In this document: one piece after another, positions 53,130-63,794 of the stretch
Layout: the number at the start of each line of letters is the position of its first letter
Numbering within the stretch: position 1 is the first letter of the stretch
NCBI GenBank assembly: GCA_039000515.1
Contig: JBCFYV010000001.1
Coordinates: 29,533,048-29,597,047, forward strand
Origin: Timema cristinae
Taxonomy: Eukaryota; Arthropoda; Insecta; Phasmatodea; Timematidae
DNA: 64,000 nt
Direction of reading: 5' to 3'
Notes under the pieces: generated by a model
Told to the model about the DNA's origin: nothing
What the model saw: the letters and a program-made list of their open reading frames with translations, nothing else
Database searches by the model: none
Made by a program: the position numbers and the translations under genes

Positions 53130-53810
53130 GAACTGTACTTATACAGGGTGTCCAGATTTATCTAGGAAGTAACTGGGGTTGGAAGAGTCCACATTAAAAC
53201 AACAACAAAAAGTCCATATGAACTATATGTTCTGTGTTCGATGATTCCCGAGGGAGGGGCTTACAAGTTTCTGCTGGAATTGCTAAAAGCTTTACTTTAT
53301 ACACCACTGTTGCATAACATGTAAGTGACGTATCATTGGTGGTAAACAGACAGGGCTGCAGCCACACTAACAGGGGTATATCAAGTAGGGCTATTAAAAA
53401 TTCAAAAATAATATTGAAAGATAATACATATCTGGGGAACCCCAGAACATAAGACATGTGTTCAAATGGACTTTTTGTATTGTTTTGAGGTCTAATCTCC
53501 ACACCCCAGTTATTTCGGACTTAAATGCGAAAACCTTGTATATAATGTATGCCCACACGTCACAAAAGGGCAAACAATTTGGAGGAAAAGATAGGTAAAC
53601 AACCAAATCACTTGTATGTATCTTATTGAATGGAGAGTTGAGAGAGAAACCAAATCTCTAAGCAACTTCAGATCAATCACATTGTCAACCCGTTGCTTCA
53701 ATGTCACCTCTTAAATGGGTCCCTTTGGGACATTATTAATTTGTCATCCTGTCTGTCCACCTGGACTTCTCCAGCCCCATTTTTCAAAGCACTCCATGTA
53801 TTTATCTTAC
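53130..53810. mobile_element. Unclassified repeat starting ACAGGGTGTCC (candidate)
   Basis: ATACAGGGTGTCCAGATTTA near 53142 is a start seen on many arthropod transposable elements, as general knowledge. The block is of balanced composition to about 53800 and contains TAAATGGGTCCCTTTGGGAC near 53713. Three overlapping minus frames (53194-53707) carry no recognised domain. I found no second copy in the window and no clear inverted end. Confidence 0.35.
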
Positions 53811-53997
53811 ATTAGACGAGTTAAATATAAACCTTCAATTACATTATTAAAATGCTATAAAATTGATCAAATAATAACAGTTAGTTGTTGCTGACACAAT
53901 TTGAGTTTTACTGTACAATAGGACTATACGTAACATTCACCAATACAAGGACATAGCATAAGAAAAGGGTTCTTTTTTAAATCAGAGTTCACTTCAA

Positions 53998-54185
53998 CGG
54001 GTTATATAAGCCGCTAATGGGCAAAATGCATCCAACCAGGACTCGAACATTGCTTCAACCTCTTGTAGGGTCGTAATCCGTTCATAAGAGTCGAGAATAC
54101 TCACCCCTGAGCTAACTTTCCCAGCGTCCTGCTGGATAGTGACAGTAAAGCAAAGTCTGTAACCGGCTATTTCCTCCCACCGGTT
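53998..54185 (-). mobile_element. tRNA-headed SINE-like sequence
   Basis: On the minus strand it has an A-box TTAGCTCAGGGGTGAG (complement near 54100) and a B-box TGTTCGAGTCCTGG (complement near 54035), with an oversized loop between. The body differs from SINE-1 to SINE-4. The 64-residue frame over it is incidental. Confidence 0.4.
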
Positions 54186-54749
54186 CATCAGTCTGACCTT
54201 TTACCAGTTCTTCCCCCTGCCCCTCCGAACCCGATCTGTACAATCATCTACCTCTCTCCCTCGTCCTTTGGTCAATCTTTCTTTATCAAACGAGTCAGTA
54301 CCTTTTGTAAATGCTGACATCTAATAGTAAGGTAAGAAACACGTCGATATCTCATTCGTTCGAAAAAAGACTGTTTAGGTTTATATACGTGGGTGTGTAT
54401 GTCTAATGTCCTTTCACTTGTGATGGGAAACATCTGAAAATGGCTTCTATTTTTAGAAATGTGCTCATTTATACACTCATCGTGGAATACGAAATTCAGT
54501 AAGGTAAGACTTGGCGAGAGGTTAACACGTCTGATTATGAAGAATGTGGTTTGGCCATGACTTTTTTTTTCTACCGTTTTATTTTTTACGTAATCTTACT
54601 TGTCGAACACCCTTTCACCCTGTCACTGTTAATTTTAATCGTTTCTACTGGAACTAGGATTAAAACTAATGGTCTCTAACATAAAATGTTGCTGGCTTCA
54701 AGTTAAATAATTAAATTGAAGAACCTGTCGGCAACACAAAAGTACGTCA

Positions 54750-55690
54750 CCTATCCCTATCTTTAACTAATCATATTCAGTCCACCTCAATACAACCTAT
54801 CCCTATCTTGAGTTAGCTATATCCACTCACCCTCATTTCACCTTATTCCTATCTTAAGCCAGTCATATTCAGTCCACCTCATTACACCCTATCCCAATAT
54901 AGAGTTAGTTCTATCCAGTCTACCTCATTTAACCCTATAGTGGTCTTGAGCAAGTCATATCCAGTCCAACTCATTACACCATATCCCTGACCTGAACTAG
55001 CTCTAACAAGACAAACTAGTTTTACCCTATCCCTGTATTGAGCTAATTCTATGCAGTCCAACTAAATACAACCTATTCCTATCTTGATCTAGTTTTATCC
55101 AGTCCACCTCATTACACCCTATCCCTATTTTAAGTTAGCTCCAACCAGACCACTTCATTACACCCTATCTCTGTATTGAGCTATTTCTATCCAGTCCATC
55201 TCATTACACCGTAGACCCATCTTGAGCTATATTCTATCCAGTCCACCTCAACACAACCTATCACTATCTTTATCTAGTTCTATCGAGTTCACTTCATTAC
55301 ACCCTATCCATATCTTAAGCTAGCTCTAACCAAACAACCTCGTTACAACTTATCCCTGTATTATGCTAGTTCTATCCAGTCTAACACATTACACCCTATC
55401 CCTATGATCTAGTCTAACTCATCTACTCCCCATTTTTAATATCTTTATCTACCCATTACACCCTATCCATGTATTGATCTAGTTCTAAGTCAACTCACTA
55501 CACCATCTGATTACTAATTCTATTCATCTACCTCATTACACCTATCCATGTATTGATAGCGTAATTCCCCATATCCCAGAGCTAATCTACATATTCCTCA
55601 TTACACCCTATCCATGTATTGAGCTAGTTCAATCCAGTCCACCTCATTACACCCTATCCCTTACTGGTCCATTCTAATGTTATCCTCCCA
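54750..55690 (+). repeat. 47-bp minisatellite, about 20 copies
   Basis: Tandem degenerate units built from CAGTCCACCTCATTACACCC, TATCCCTATCTTGAG and CTAGTTCTATC. Units are 40-50 bp and differ from each other by 10-25%, so the array is older than the 62-bp satellite. The reverse complement occurs as about four units at 16060-16255. No coding frame persists. Confidence 0.92.
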
Positions 55691-55719
55691 TATGCATATA
55701 GTAGGGCTTCTCATAGGTC

Positions 55720-56465
55720 TACTCCCATTGGTTCTAGATTCTTTCATTCACGCTGCATGTCCACCCCACCGTAATTTATGAGACTTGATTATCCTAGCAA
55801 TGAATTGTGATGATTCAGGGTATGTAACTCATCAATATATCATAATCTAGCCAATTAATAGATACATATATGTACAATTATATATAGTATGAATACAGTT
55901 ATAATTAAAATAGTTTAGGTGTAAATAATATCCTTGCTAAATAACAGTCTTCTACTGCAAACCGAGTAAATATTAAAAATAAAAAAATTGTAATTGCTTC
56001 CGTTTCAATTTCTTTTAATATTTCATTTCTTGTTTTATAGATGTCAGGAAAGGAAAGAGGCTTTAAAGAACATCTGTTCTGTTTCGTGTTTTGCCCGTAA
56101 GATTAAAATTGCAATGGGGAAAATTTTGGATGGATTTATTCGCAATCACGTGACAGAAAAGTACAGTATTTTTTGATTACATTTTCTGTCTTTCCATCAA
56201 CCATTGCTCTTGTATATCGATGACCTCACATTTTATGTATAGTTAGAAACAGAATATCTATTTAAAAACGATTAAATTATTAATCTCATGTAGTTATCAC
56301 ATTTCAAACATGAATATTTTGGTGTAAAGCATCTATTATAAAAATAGGTTTAATACATTTTGCTGTAGTTTTCGCTGGGTAGTGGTTTTAGGTAAGGTCA
56401 GAGTAGAGGTTTGGGGTTGAGTGGCACTCTTTATTTGATTAGTGTAGATAGTGACACGAGTGGGG
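55720..56465. other. No recognised gene
   Basis: AT-rich. A 60-residue frame at 55994-56176 (MLPFQFLLIFHFLFYRCQERKE...) has no known motif. No repeat copy recognised. Confidence 0.3.
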
Positions 56466-56469
56466 GAAA

Positions 56470-56515
56470 AGGTTAGCCATCTCTGCCTTAGACCATGTGT
56501 CCACCGAAGTAGATT
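56470..56515 (-). mobile_element. SINE-1 head B scrap
   Basis: CATCTCTGCCTTAGACCATG followed by TGTCCACCGAAG is the complement of the outer head B end. The body is not recognisable. Confidence 0.45.
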
Positions 56516-56823
56516 AAAGTTATATTGGTTGAAATCAGGTAAGCCGACACTTCATTATATACAGTCCCTTTTTAGTGGAAAATAATACACAACATGTCTT
56601 GCGGGTGTCTTTACGTGTGTGCGCGCTTCCGACAAGTGGTTACGACTGATTGTAGAAGATCCATAATCGTCCTTATGCAATTGTATATATTAAAATAATA
56701 AATCTATTTATTATAATAGTGAAATAATATCTATCTAATCTCAATTATGTAAATTCCCACAAAATTTAATATTCCAAAGAGAAACTAAATTCCATATTGG
56801 CAGACACACTGAGAAAGGTATCA

Positions 56824-56878
56824 GTTTAGTCTAATCTGGATTTGACAGTGATGGGAAGGTCAGGGTTAAAATCTGTGT
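56824..56878 (+). mobile_element. SINE-1 (head B), left part, interrupted
   Basis: TAGTCTAATCTGGATTTGAC, AGTGATGGGAAGGTCAGGG and a worn B-box TTAAAATCTGTG. It is interrupted at 56879 and resumes at 57151. Confidence 0.65.
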
Positions 56879-57140
56879 TACCCACTTTAGTGGCCATGTG
56901 GTCTAACGTGCTACTCTCTCGGCAGACTAGACTGCCGATCACGGGAGATCTAGGTTTAAACATCGCTCGGGTGTACTGAGGGTAGTTTTCAAAAATTGAT
57001 TTTTCACTTTCCCTCCATATAAATACGGATACACACATCTAAATATAACCTCAATAATCCCTAAAATCATTAGCGTAGTTAGTATATAAACGTACAAACC
57101 GAACGGGTAGTAAGACACGATGCTAAATTAAAAAATAATT
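56879..57140 (+). mobile_element. SINE-1 (head B), full, nested in SINE-1
   Basis: Head GTGGCCATGTGGTCTAACG with a class-II-like arm (GGCAGACTAGACTGCCGATC), body CCCTCCATATAAATACGG, and tail ACCGAACGGGTAGTAAGACA. Near-perfect 10-bp duplications AAATCTGTGT (56869-56878) and AAATCTATGT (57141-57150) flank it. Removing it restores continuity of the older SINE-1. Confidence 0.85.
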
Positions 57141-57150
57141 AAATCTATGT

Positions 57151-57263
57151 CAGTTTTACTGAGGTGATTTCTTCAGTCTCCCTCCTTGAAAATGTGACTA
57201 CATTTCATATAAATTATGCCTAGCTCTTTCCTACATCATTAATGTAACTATGAGGTTATCCTA
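57151..57263 (+). mobile_element. SINE-1, right part of the interrupted copy
   Basis: Continues CAGTTTTACTGAGGTGATTT, then CTCCCTCCTTGAAAATGTG and a decayed tail (CTATGAGGTTATCCTAT). Confidence 0.65.
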
Positions 57264-57280
57264 TATGAGCTGTATCTATT

Positions 57281-57372
57281 AAAAATAAGACAAAAATTCA
57301 ACCTTGGCACGGGAATTGAACCGGAACCATCGGCTTTGCACACTCCGTTCAATGATTGGACTCCTCTTGTAC
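57281..57372 (-). mobile_element. SINE-4, head copy
   Basis: The complement of the SINE-4 head: TTGGCACGGGAATTGAACC (B-box), then TTTGCACACTCCGTTCAATG (A-box side). The body is largely missing. Confidence 0.55.
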
Positions 57373-57769
57373 AGTTTTAATTCTCAAATGATTAAATATG
57401 GCTCTAGGTCGTAGATTGTGTTTTAAATAATAACATATTAAAATTTAAGATTTATTTCATGCTATCTCCTGCTATACAACATGTATTTTTTATTCATATT
57501 GGTGTTTTAAGCCTTTTTAGTGAGGCAAGGACTACTTCATAATACATATTTTCCAAAACGATATTGAAAATGATTTCCATGAGTTTGCTCTAGCGTTTGT
57601 TGATCGTAAAACTAAAACAAATATCCGGATACATACAATTGTATATTAGTCTCCCTCCCTCTAACCCTTTTCCTATCTCTCTCTCTCTCAATTCATGACC
57701 CAAAAAATTGCGAAAAGAGTTCATTTTTTTTTTCTCATACAGTCAAATAGATCCATAAAAACTGTGGTC

Positions 57770-58104
57770 AATTTAGTATTTCGTCCGTCACGGGTCTTGA
57801 ACAAGAGGATATCCGGATAAAGCGATTACGGGAAAGTGGTCCATGGGCTCCCTCGACCTTCAAATGTTAATTGACTTCCGGTTCCTTGACGTTTCCCACA
57901 TATGACGCGTACAATGGATATTTCGGCTACGTAGTTGTACAGCTAGCATTAGTTATGTTCTTAGAATATATTTTTTTTAAGTTGGTAGTTTGCGTGTGCA
58001 CTTATTACCCGTCACTAATAAGCACCTGGGACATCCTGGTTATAGTTGACCTTGAGGGAACTGCAGTTATTATGAAGAAAAGCTTTATCTTCGCTCTCTG
58101 TCGG
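57770..58104. other. Unidentified balanced-composition block
   Basis: Unique in the window, with CpGs and little AT bias. The 81-residue plus frame (57871-58116) lacks an ATG at its start and shows no domain. It ends at the TTAA-ended MITE. Confidence 0.25.
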
Positions 58105-58495
58105 TTAAGGCAGTAGTGTAAAAGATACGATAAAGGAACAGTTTTTATAGAAACATATATTTTTTTTGTCAAAAGAAATAAAATAATTCTCTAGTAGAAA
58201 AATAGAGTTTAATTTTCTTCCCATGGTGACCTCTACAGTTATTGAATGTCTTTCAAGGTTTTCCTGGTATTCAATGACATATTTTCCCCTTAATTTAAAA
58301 AGTTTATCATCTAATGCCACTATGCTCATCAGATAGTCAACAACTGTTGATATCACCATGTAGATAATATTAAAATCTAAGTTTCTACTGAAGCAATATT
58401 TGATTTATTGAGGCGAAAAATAAGTTTGGCTATAAAACTGCAAAAACAGCTATCTTTTACCTCATCACCAAAATTCCCACCTTAACTGTTACTAA
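58105..58495. mobile_element. TTAA-ended palindromic MITE
   Basis: Starts TTAAGGCAGTAGTG and ends TTCCCACCTTAA. The arms carry GAGTTTAATTTTCTTCCCAT and CACCATGTAGATAATATTAA. The 84-residue minus frame (58105-58359) lies entirely within it and is incidental. Confidence 0.8.
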
Positions 58496-58782
58496 ATTTA
58501 CTCGATTTAAGTTATATAAGAAGGTTATGTGCTGGAGTAAGAAGGAACTACTGACCAAATCAACGAATCAGCGTTATAAAGATCTCAAGGGACGATTGAC
58601 CAAACGAAAACCAGAAAATTACAACTCGTTACTCCTAATAGTAATTGAAGAGTTCCCTCGGAGATCATGTTTAATGAAGTGTCTTAAGTTGGGATGGAAG
58701 GGTGCGTGATTTAGGGCTAATATTTTTGCTGTTCTTATGACAATAATTTTATGGAAAATTAACATGCATTTTTATCACCACT

Positions 58783-59017
58783 GCATGTTTAGGTTGTACG
58801 CACATAAAATAATTATTAATATAATATGGTAGAGATGAGGAAGGAAGCATTTTAGAGATAATCTACCCCGTATTTGCGTGGAAGGAGAGTGAGAAACAAT
58901 TTAGGAAAAATTTCCTCCAGTAGATCCAAACGGGATTCTAACCCTAATATCCCTATCACCAACAGAACCGTCTATCGCGAGAGTGGCGCTTTAAACCATT
59001 CGCCCATAGAAGCAGGT
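58783..59017 (-). mobile_element. SINE-1 (head B), old copy
   Basis: Minus strand. Tail CCACTGCATGTTTAGGTTGT, body GTATTTGCGTGGAAGGAGAG, and head GAGAGTGGCGCTTTAAACCA ending AGAAGCAGG. The frame at 58874-59110 is a shadow. Confidence 0.7.
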
Positions 59018-59099
59018 TTGTCCAATATAAATAAAACATTATCTTCTATAGATACGTTTAAATTAATTTGTTGCATAATAGTTGATAGTTTGCTTATTC

Positions 59100-59770
59100 T
59101 CTTCATTTAAAAGTTTATGTTCAGACACCATTATAGTCATAATACAGTCAAAAACAGTTCAGGCTAATATTTATAGATAATTAAACTACATTTATCTACT
59201 AGATAAATGAAAATACTTGTCTTTGATTGACGATCGCTTTAATTCGCCATTAACTATCTTATATGTTGTTTCTTAAACAATTCATTCTCTGAAAAATAAG
59301 TGTTTATAAAATACAAACATATATTTTACTATAGGTCAGCTTTAATAACATTTTACTAAATTGTATGTATTATTTAATGGTTATTTAAATAATCTATCAA
59401 AAATGACGTTTGTAGGTCACATGATTTGATGAATCAATAAATTAGATTATTTTAGTAAGGTTCGTAACTGTCATATGCTGTTTTTATTTTCATTTTTTAT
59501 TTTTATTTTATTTGGGTGCGCGCTAACATGCCTGACTTTTTACCAGGGAGACCTTGTTTAATTTCGTGACTAGGTGCTTTGGAATTATCTTTTTAATGAA
59601 TGCGGTTTTTATTCTCCTTTTTCCTTCGGAATTTGGGTCTATTCTACTATAATTAGTTCTCCTCCCATGTTGTTGGAGTCGCTAATAGCCAACACGCTGG
59701 CTCTGAGGAGTACCAACACAATAGGGTCTCTAAATAAACTGTAAGGTTATATTTTAGCTTTTCTCCACTC
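59100..59770. other. No recognised gene
   Basis: AT-rich to about 59510, then a more balanced patch (59510-59740) including a possible worn tRNA-like head (GGTGCGCGCTAACATGCC). No confident element. Confidence 0.3.
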
Positions 59771-59774
59771 TACG

Positions 59775-61065
59775 GAGAGAGTAGTATTGTGATTGCCAAA
59801 AGAGTCAAACTCAAGGTTTTGATAAATGTAGAAGTTTCATTACCCCTTAAACCATAAAAATTGATTTCGTATTAGGCCTATCGTATATCTGTAATTCAGC
59901 CTAAGGACGATACCATTTTACCGGTTAGCTTGGTGTCGAAGGAATCTATAAGGTTTCCTTGGGGATTTTTTGAAATAACCCTAAAATCAAAGGTACCTTA
60001 CTGAAGCGCAAAAAGATTTTTCCTAAAGACTAAACTAAGTATTTAGGCACTTATTATTACTGCAAACAAAATGGGTATTCTCATTCTCCCATGAAAATGA
60101 TAAGCGGATATTCCAAATTTTGATTATTTCTTTGCAACTATTTGAGATATCAAATAACTTATCATTTAAAAGTTGTAATACTATTAAAATACAAATTTTG
60201 TTTTTGAAATATATTTTATTAACCCAATAGTTTTTTCAATTATAAACATTTAATAAACAATTTTATATATTTTTACTTTCTCGCTATCTCTACAGTTAGA
60301 GAAATTATTGTGATCGTCAATAAATGTTGAAGTTCTCTCAAAAAGTTGGTTATTTTTCCTTAAGCCTCTTAGGAGAAATGTTTGTACAACAGAGATCTAT
60401 CTCCAATTTGGACTCAAAAGTAAATACTTACATTTTTTATTAGTCAAAATTTATTAATGAGGAATTTAATAGCAATGTGATGACATAAAGATGTGCAACA
60501 ACTAATAAAATGTCGAAAATGTTAACTGGAATTCGACATTTTTAATACGAAGTTTTGACCCTTGTGGATCCAAAATTGATCTTTTTTTATCTGTCCAAAC
60601 ATACAAATGAGGACATTAATTCTTTCAAAATAAAACTATAAAATTTAAAACTGAGATTTTTTTTCACATATGCTTGGGTTTGCTCATTTATATTATTTTG
60701 GTTTATATATATTATAACTTTTGAGTAAATATCTCCATTTTTAAATAATAGAGCGAGAAAGTCCGCGTGGAGTTCCGTACCATTTATTTCATAAGGTCTT
60801 TGAAATATGATTTTTATTGTTATGTTATTTTATCCGTGTTTATGTAACAGTGTATATTATTTCATTTATGCTTTTTGGAGTATTTCTAAAACAATGTGTA
60901 TTATTTCATTTCACAAATTTTAGGCGTTTTTAGTAAATATCTCTCTTTTAAGATAAAATAAATAAAAAATCTGTGTGATGCACCTTATATTTTTTTCTGT
61001 CGCCATGTTTCAATTTTCGGTCGTTTTGGTTGAATGCACATATATGAGAGTAAGGGAGTGAGAAA

Positions 61066-61070
<5 letters not shown>
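59775..61070 (-). mobile_element. Dispersed repeat R5, longest reverse copy
   Basis: Read on the minus strand it has the R5 order, including the complement of GACGATCACAAT near 59790 and 60310, CCATTTTACCGGTTAGC near 59910 and CAAATAACTTATCATTTAAA near 60152. Two R5 ends (59775 and about 60290) suggest two overlapping or nested copies. The section 60840-61010 repeats ACAGTGTATATTATTTCATT and matches 49815-49910. Confidence 0.6.

Positions 61071-61114
<44 letters not shown>
61066..61114. repeat. (TA)n microsatellite
   Basis: About 24 uninterrupted TA units at the end of the R5 copy. Confidence 0.92.
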
Positions 61115-61119
<5 letters not shown>

Positions 61120-61120
<1 letters not shown>

Positions 61121-61670
61121 TTGTATTTAAATAAATACTTATAAGTTACACTAGTAGGTTAAAGTGTAAGAATGTAGATTTTAAAGGATATGTACTTATA
61201 TTTTACGTGGAGTGTGCTTATGTACTATGGTTCATTATTAAAATATAATATATTTAGAGTAATCAATATGGCCATTAACAAATTCCTTGCAAAATAAAAC
61301 ACTTGTTTGCTTCTTTACTTAATGTAATCCCACATTTTATATAACATTTTAAAAATAGGTTCCAGAACAGAAAAAATCAATTCAAGATTTAATAAAAAAT
61401 CTTTGTGAGTGCAGTGTAGTTGACTTAAACAGAGGTTCCTAAACATTTTAGATGGAAGGATACCTTAAACCAGCAAAAATACATGCTGTAGCTCTCATAA
61501 TAAAATTTGCATTAATATTATTAACCTTCTATAAAGAGAGTAAGATTTTAAAATTACAAAATCCAATTGAAATCATCACGTATTATGGCTTCGCCTTTGG
61601 CAAATGTACATTTATTCATATTAAAAAAAAAATTGTCAATCATAATTATTGATGTTCTTAATATTATATT
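61120..61670. other. AT-rich stretch without recognised features
   Basis: The 66-residue frame at 61452-61652 is AT-driven. No repeat recognised. Confidence 0.35.
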
Positions 61671-61677
61671 GTCTTTT

Positions 61678-61755
61678 TTAGCACTGCATCTCAATACGCG
61701 CCTTCATTATATGTTTAGAAACTAATTACATTAATGGTTTTATGGATGATTATTA
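61678..61755 (-). mobile_element. SINE-1 tail fragment
   Basis: AGCACTGCATCTCAATACGC followed by TTAGAAACTAATTACATTAA is the worn complement of the tail and 3' body. It stops at an ATT-rich run. Confidence 0.45.
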
Positions 61756-61799
61756 TTATTATAATATTATAACTAAAATAAATATCTTAATTAGGTTTT

Positions 61800-62038
61800 A
61801 CTAGTTTTTTGGACTACACACATATAATAATAATAACGTTAGTGTGTAAGGAATGAGAGAGGTTGAATCTAGAGGAAGTTACCTGCATTTACGTAGAGGG
61901 AGAGTTTTAAACCATTTAGGGAAAATCATCTTCAGTACACTATACCGGGATTTGAATCCCGATATCCTTGTCACTGGAAGCCAGAATATCGCGAGAGAGA
62001 CGCTTTTAGAACATTTTCTTGTCGAAGTGGGTTTTTAT
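61800..62038 (-). mobile_element. SINE-1 (head B), old copy
   Basis: GGACTACACACATATAATAA (worn tail), CATTTACGTAGAGGGAGAG (body), GGGATTTGAATCCCGATATC (B-box complement) and head ending TCTTGTCGAAGTGG. Confidence 0.65.
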
Positions 62039-62155
62039 CTTTGTTAAATATTCATGTAAAAATTTATACAATCATAATATTCGTTTACAAAAGAAATAAT
62101 TTTCAAATAAACGAATTTCTTTAAACTAAAGAATTTTTAAATTAAAATAGTCACA

Positions 62156-62157
62156 AG

Positions 62158-62190
<33 letters not shown>

Positions 62191-62203
62191 ATATATATAT
62201 AAA
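62156..62203. repeat. (TA)n microsatellite
   Basis: A TA run interrupted once by ATTA. Simple sequence. Confidence 0.9.
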
Positions 62204-62505
62204 CAATCGAGCTAACAAAAACACGTGATTCGACATTTATTACATTTTATTGGTCTAAATGTTTAATTTAGATTTAAAAAGAAGAAAGAAAAAAATACGT
62301 TGTTTTTGTCGTTCTCTCCTGTCTACATATTCCCAATCATCCGGGTTAATTGGATGGTATGTAGTATAAAATAGCCAGATCTTTTTTTTTTATTCGGCTT
62401 CAAATATTCTACCCTGTCCTAATTTCCCTTTAGGAGGTTGACGATGAGGAAAACGGGGACACGTGAAAAAAAAAAAAACAGTCCGCGGATCGACACGTTT
62501 CGGGA
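62204..62505. other. No recognised gene
   Basis: AT-rich, then more balanced after about 62300. Nothing recognised. Confidence 0.3.
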
Positions 62506-62529
62506 TTATTTCCTATCTGCGTACTGATG

Positions 62530-62640
62530 GAAATGAGTTGACGGAAATGAGGGGTTGAGGGGATTGTTGGGGGTGGGGATACACGAAAAGGAGGAGGAGG
62601 AAGAGGAAATGATGGATGAGGATGTGGAGGCCCATATCGC
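62530..62640 (+). other. Purine/G-rich tract with a canonical G-quadruplex motif
   Basis: Four G runs of at least four lie at 62551-62554, 62559-62562, 62569-62573 and 62575-62578, with loops of 4, 6 and 1 bases. A GGAGGAGGAGGAAGAGG purine tract follows. Frames on the minus strand here are proline/serine runs from this composition and are not genes. Confidence 0.75.
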
Positions 62641-62756
62641 AAGATTCCTGAGTGAGTAGAGCAGAAATAAATTAACCCCGCCCGGAAAGAAAGAATAATT
62701 CAAACCTTCCCTAGGTTGACATATGTGATTCACGTCAAGGTCATCTAGTTTAGTTT

Positions 62757-62935
62757 ACCGTTGATTGGGAGAGTGGGCTTTGAATCTTGGAAGAGTCAAC
62801 TGAGGATTTTTTTAAATACTTTTTTGCTACGCTACCTCTAAGCAAATGAGGATATATTTACTTCAAAATATACCTCAAATAGTTATACACAATTAGTGTG
62901 ATTAAATAAGTTTAAGCCGGACGATAAGTGTTTAA
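62757..62935 (+). mobile_element. SINE-1, very old remnant
   Basis: GATTGGGAGAGTGGGCTTTG, TCAACTGAGGATTTTTTTAA and CTACCTCTAAGCAAATGAGG follow the SINE-1 order. The tail survives as AGTTTAAGCCGGACG. Confidence 0.5.
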
Positions 62936-62961
62936 ATATAAGTAGGAATTCAAAAAGTACC

Positions 62962-63178
62962 TTACACTGTGAGTACATCGATTCGAGGTTCGAATCTCTC
63001 TCGAGTGAATTGAGGGGTTTTTTCCTAAATGATTTTCCACTCTCCCTCCACACAAATGCGTGTTCACCTCCTCTATATTTAACCTTACCAATTCCTAACC
63101 CATTAGCGTAATTAGTACTTAAGCGTATAACCCGAACGGGTAGTAAGACGCGGTGCTAAGTAGTAGTAGTAGTAGTAG
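62962..63178 (+). mobile_element. SINE-1, 5'-truncated, with (TAG)n end
   Basis: Starts in the head just before the B-box (GAGGTTCGAATCTCTC near 62984). The body and tail are well kept (CCCGAACGGGTAGTAAGACG near 63131). The terminal repeat is (GTA)n, unlike other SINE-1 copies. The A-box is missing. Confidence 0.88.
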
Positions 63179-63225
63179 ATTCATTATGAGCCATAAAATA
63201 TAATACAAACCTTAACTTTTCATTA

Positions 63226-63350
63226 ATAAAGAGACCACTTCCCTTCACGTAAATGAGGATAGTCTTCCTCTAAATTCAATTTCCTCATCCCTAACTAATA
63301 AGCCTAATTAGTAAATATGTGTATAACCTGAACAAGTGGTGCTATTGTTT
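63226..63350 (+). mobile_element. SINE-1 remnant (3' half)
   Basis: CCACTTCCCTTCACGTAAATG, CTCATCCCTAACTAATAAGC and a worn tail (GTGTATAACCTGAACAAGTG). The 62962 insertion lies close upstream. Confidence 0.55.
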
Positions 63351-63790
63351 TTCATCTTAAAATATATAATTTTTTAGTGGTAATCTTACATTTCAAACGC
63401 TATTATAATATGAAATCTCAGATTTTATGACACCAATGTGTCAGTAATTATAATAAAAGTAGTGAAGATTTTTATCCTATCAATTTATACAAATATTGGT
63501 CAAACTAAATTAAATAATTTGTTGCACGTGACCATGATTAAAAGTTTTAAACTATCAATTCAAACAAAGATATACATTCAATTTTTTTTTGATACATGTA
63601 CAACCTATTCAGTACACATTATATTCAGTAAAATTTTAAAATTTTCATAGGTAACTAGAAAGCTATTTGATAACTAAAATATGATAATAAATATATTCTC
63701 ACGTACGTCATACGTCAAGTAATGTAATTTGTAGCTGTCACTTTTCATATATATTATCAATACCTATGACATAGCTTTAATTAAGACACC
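63351..63790. other. AT-rich stretch without recognised features
   Basis: The 70-residue frame at 63438-63650 is AT-driven. No element seen. Confidence 0.3.
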
Positions 63791-63794
63791 TTAG

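Noticed and set aside
54100..54188. Protein-like 64-residue minus frame
   Set aside because: Overlaps tRNA-type A- and B-boxes, so a SINE head is the better reading.
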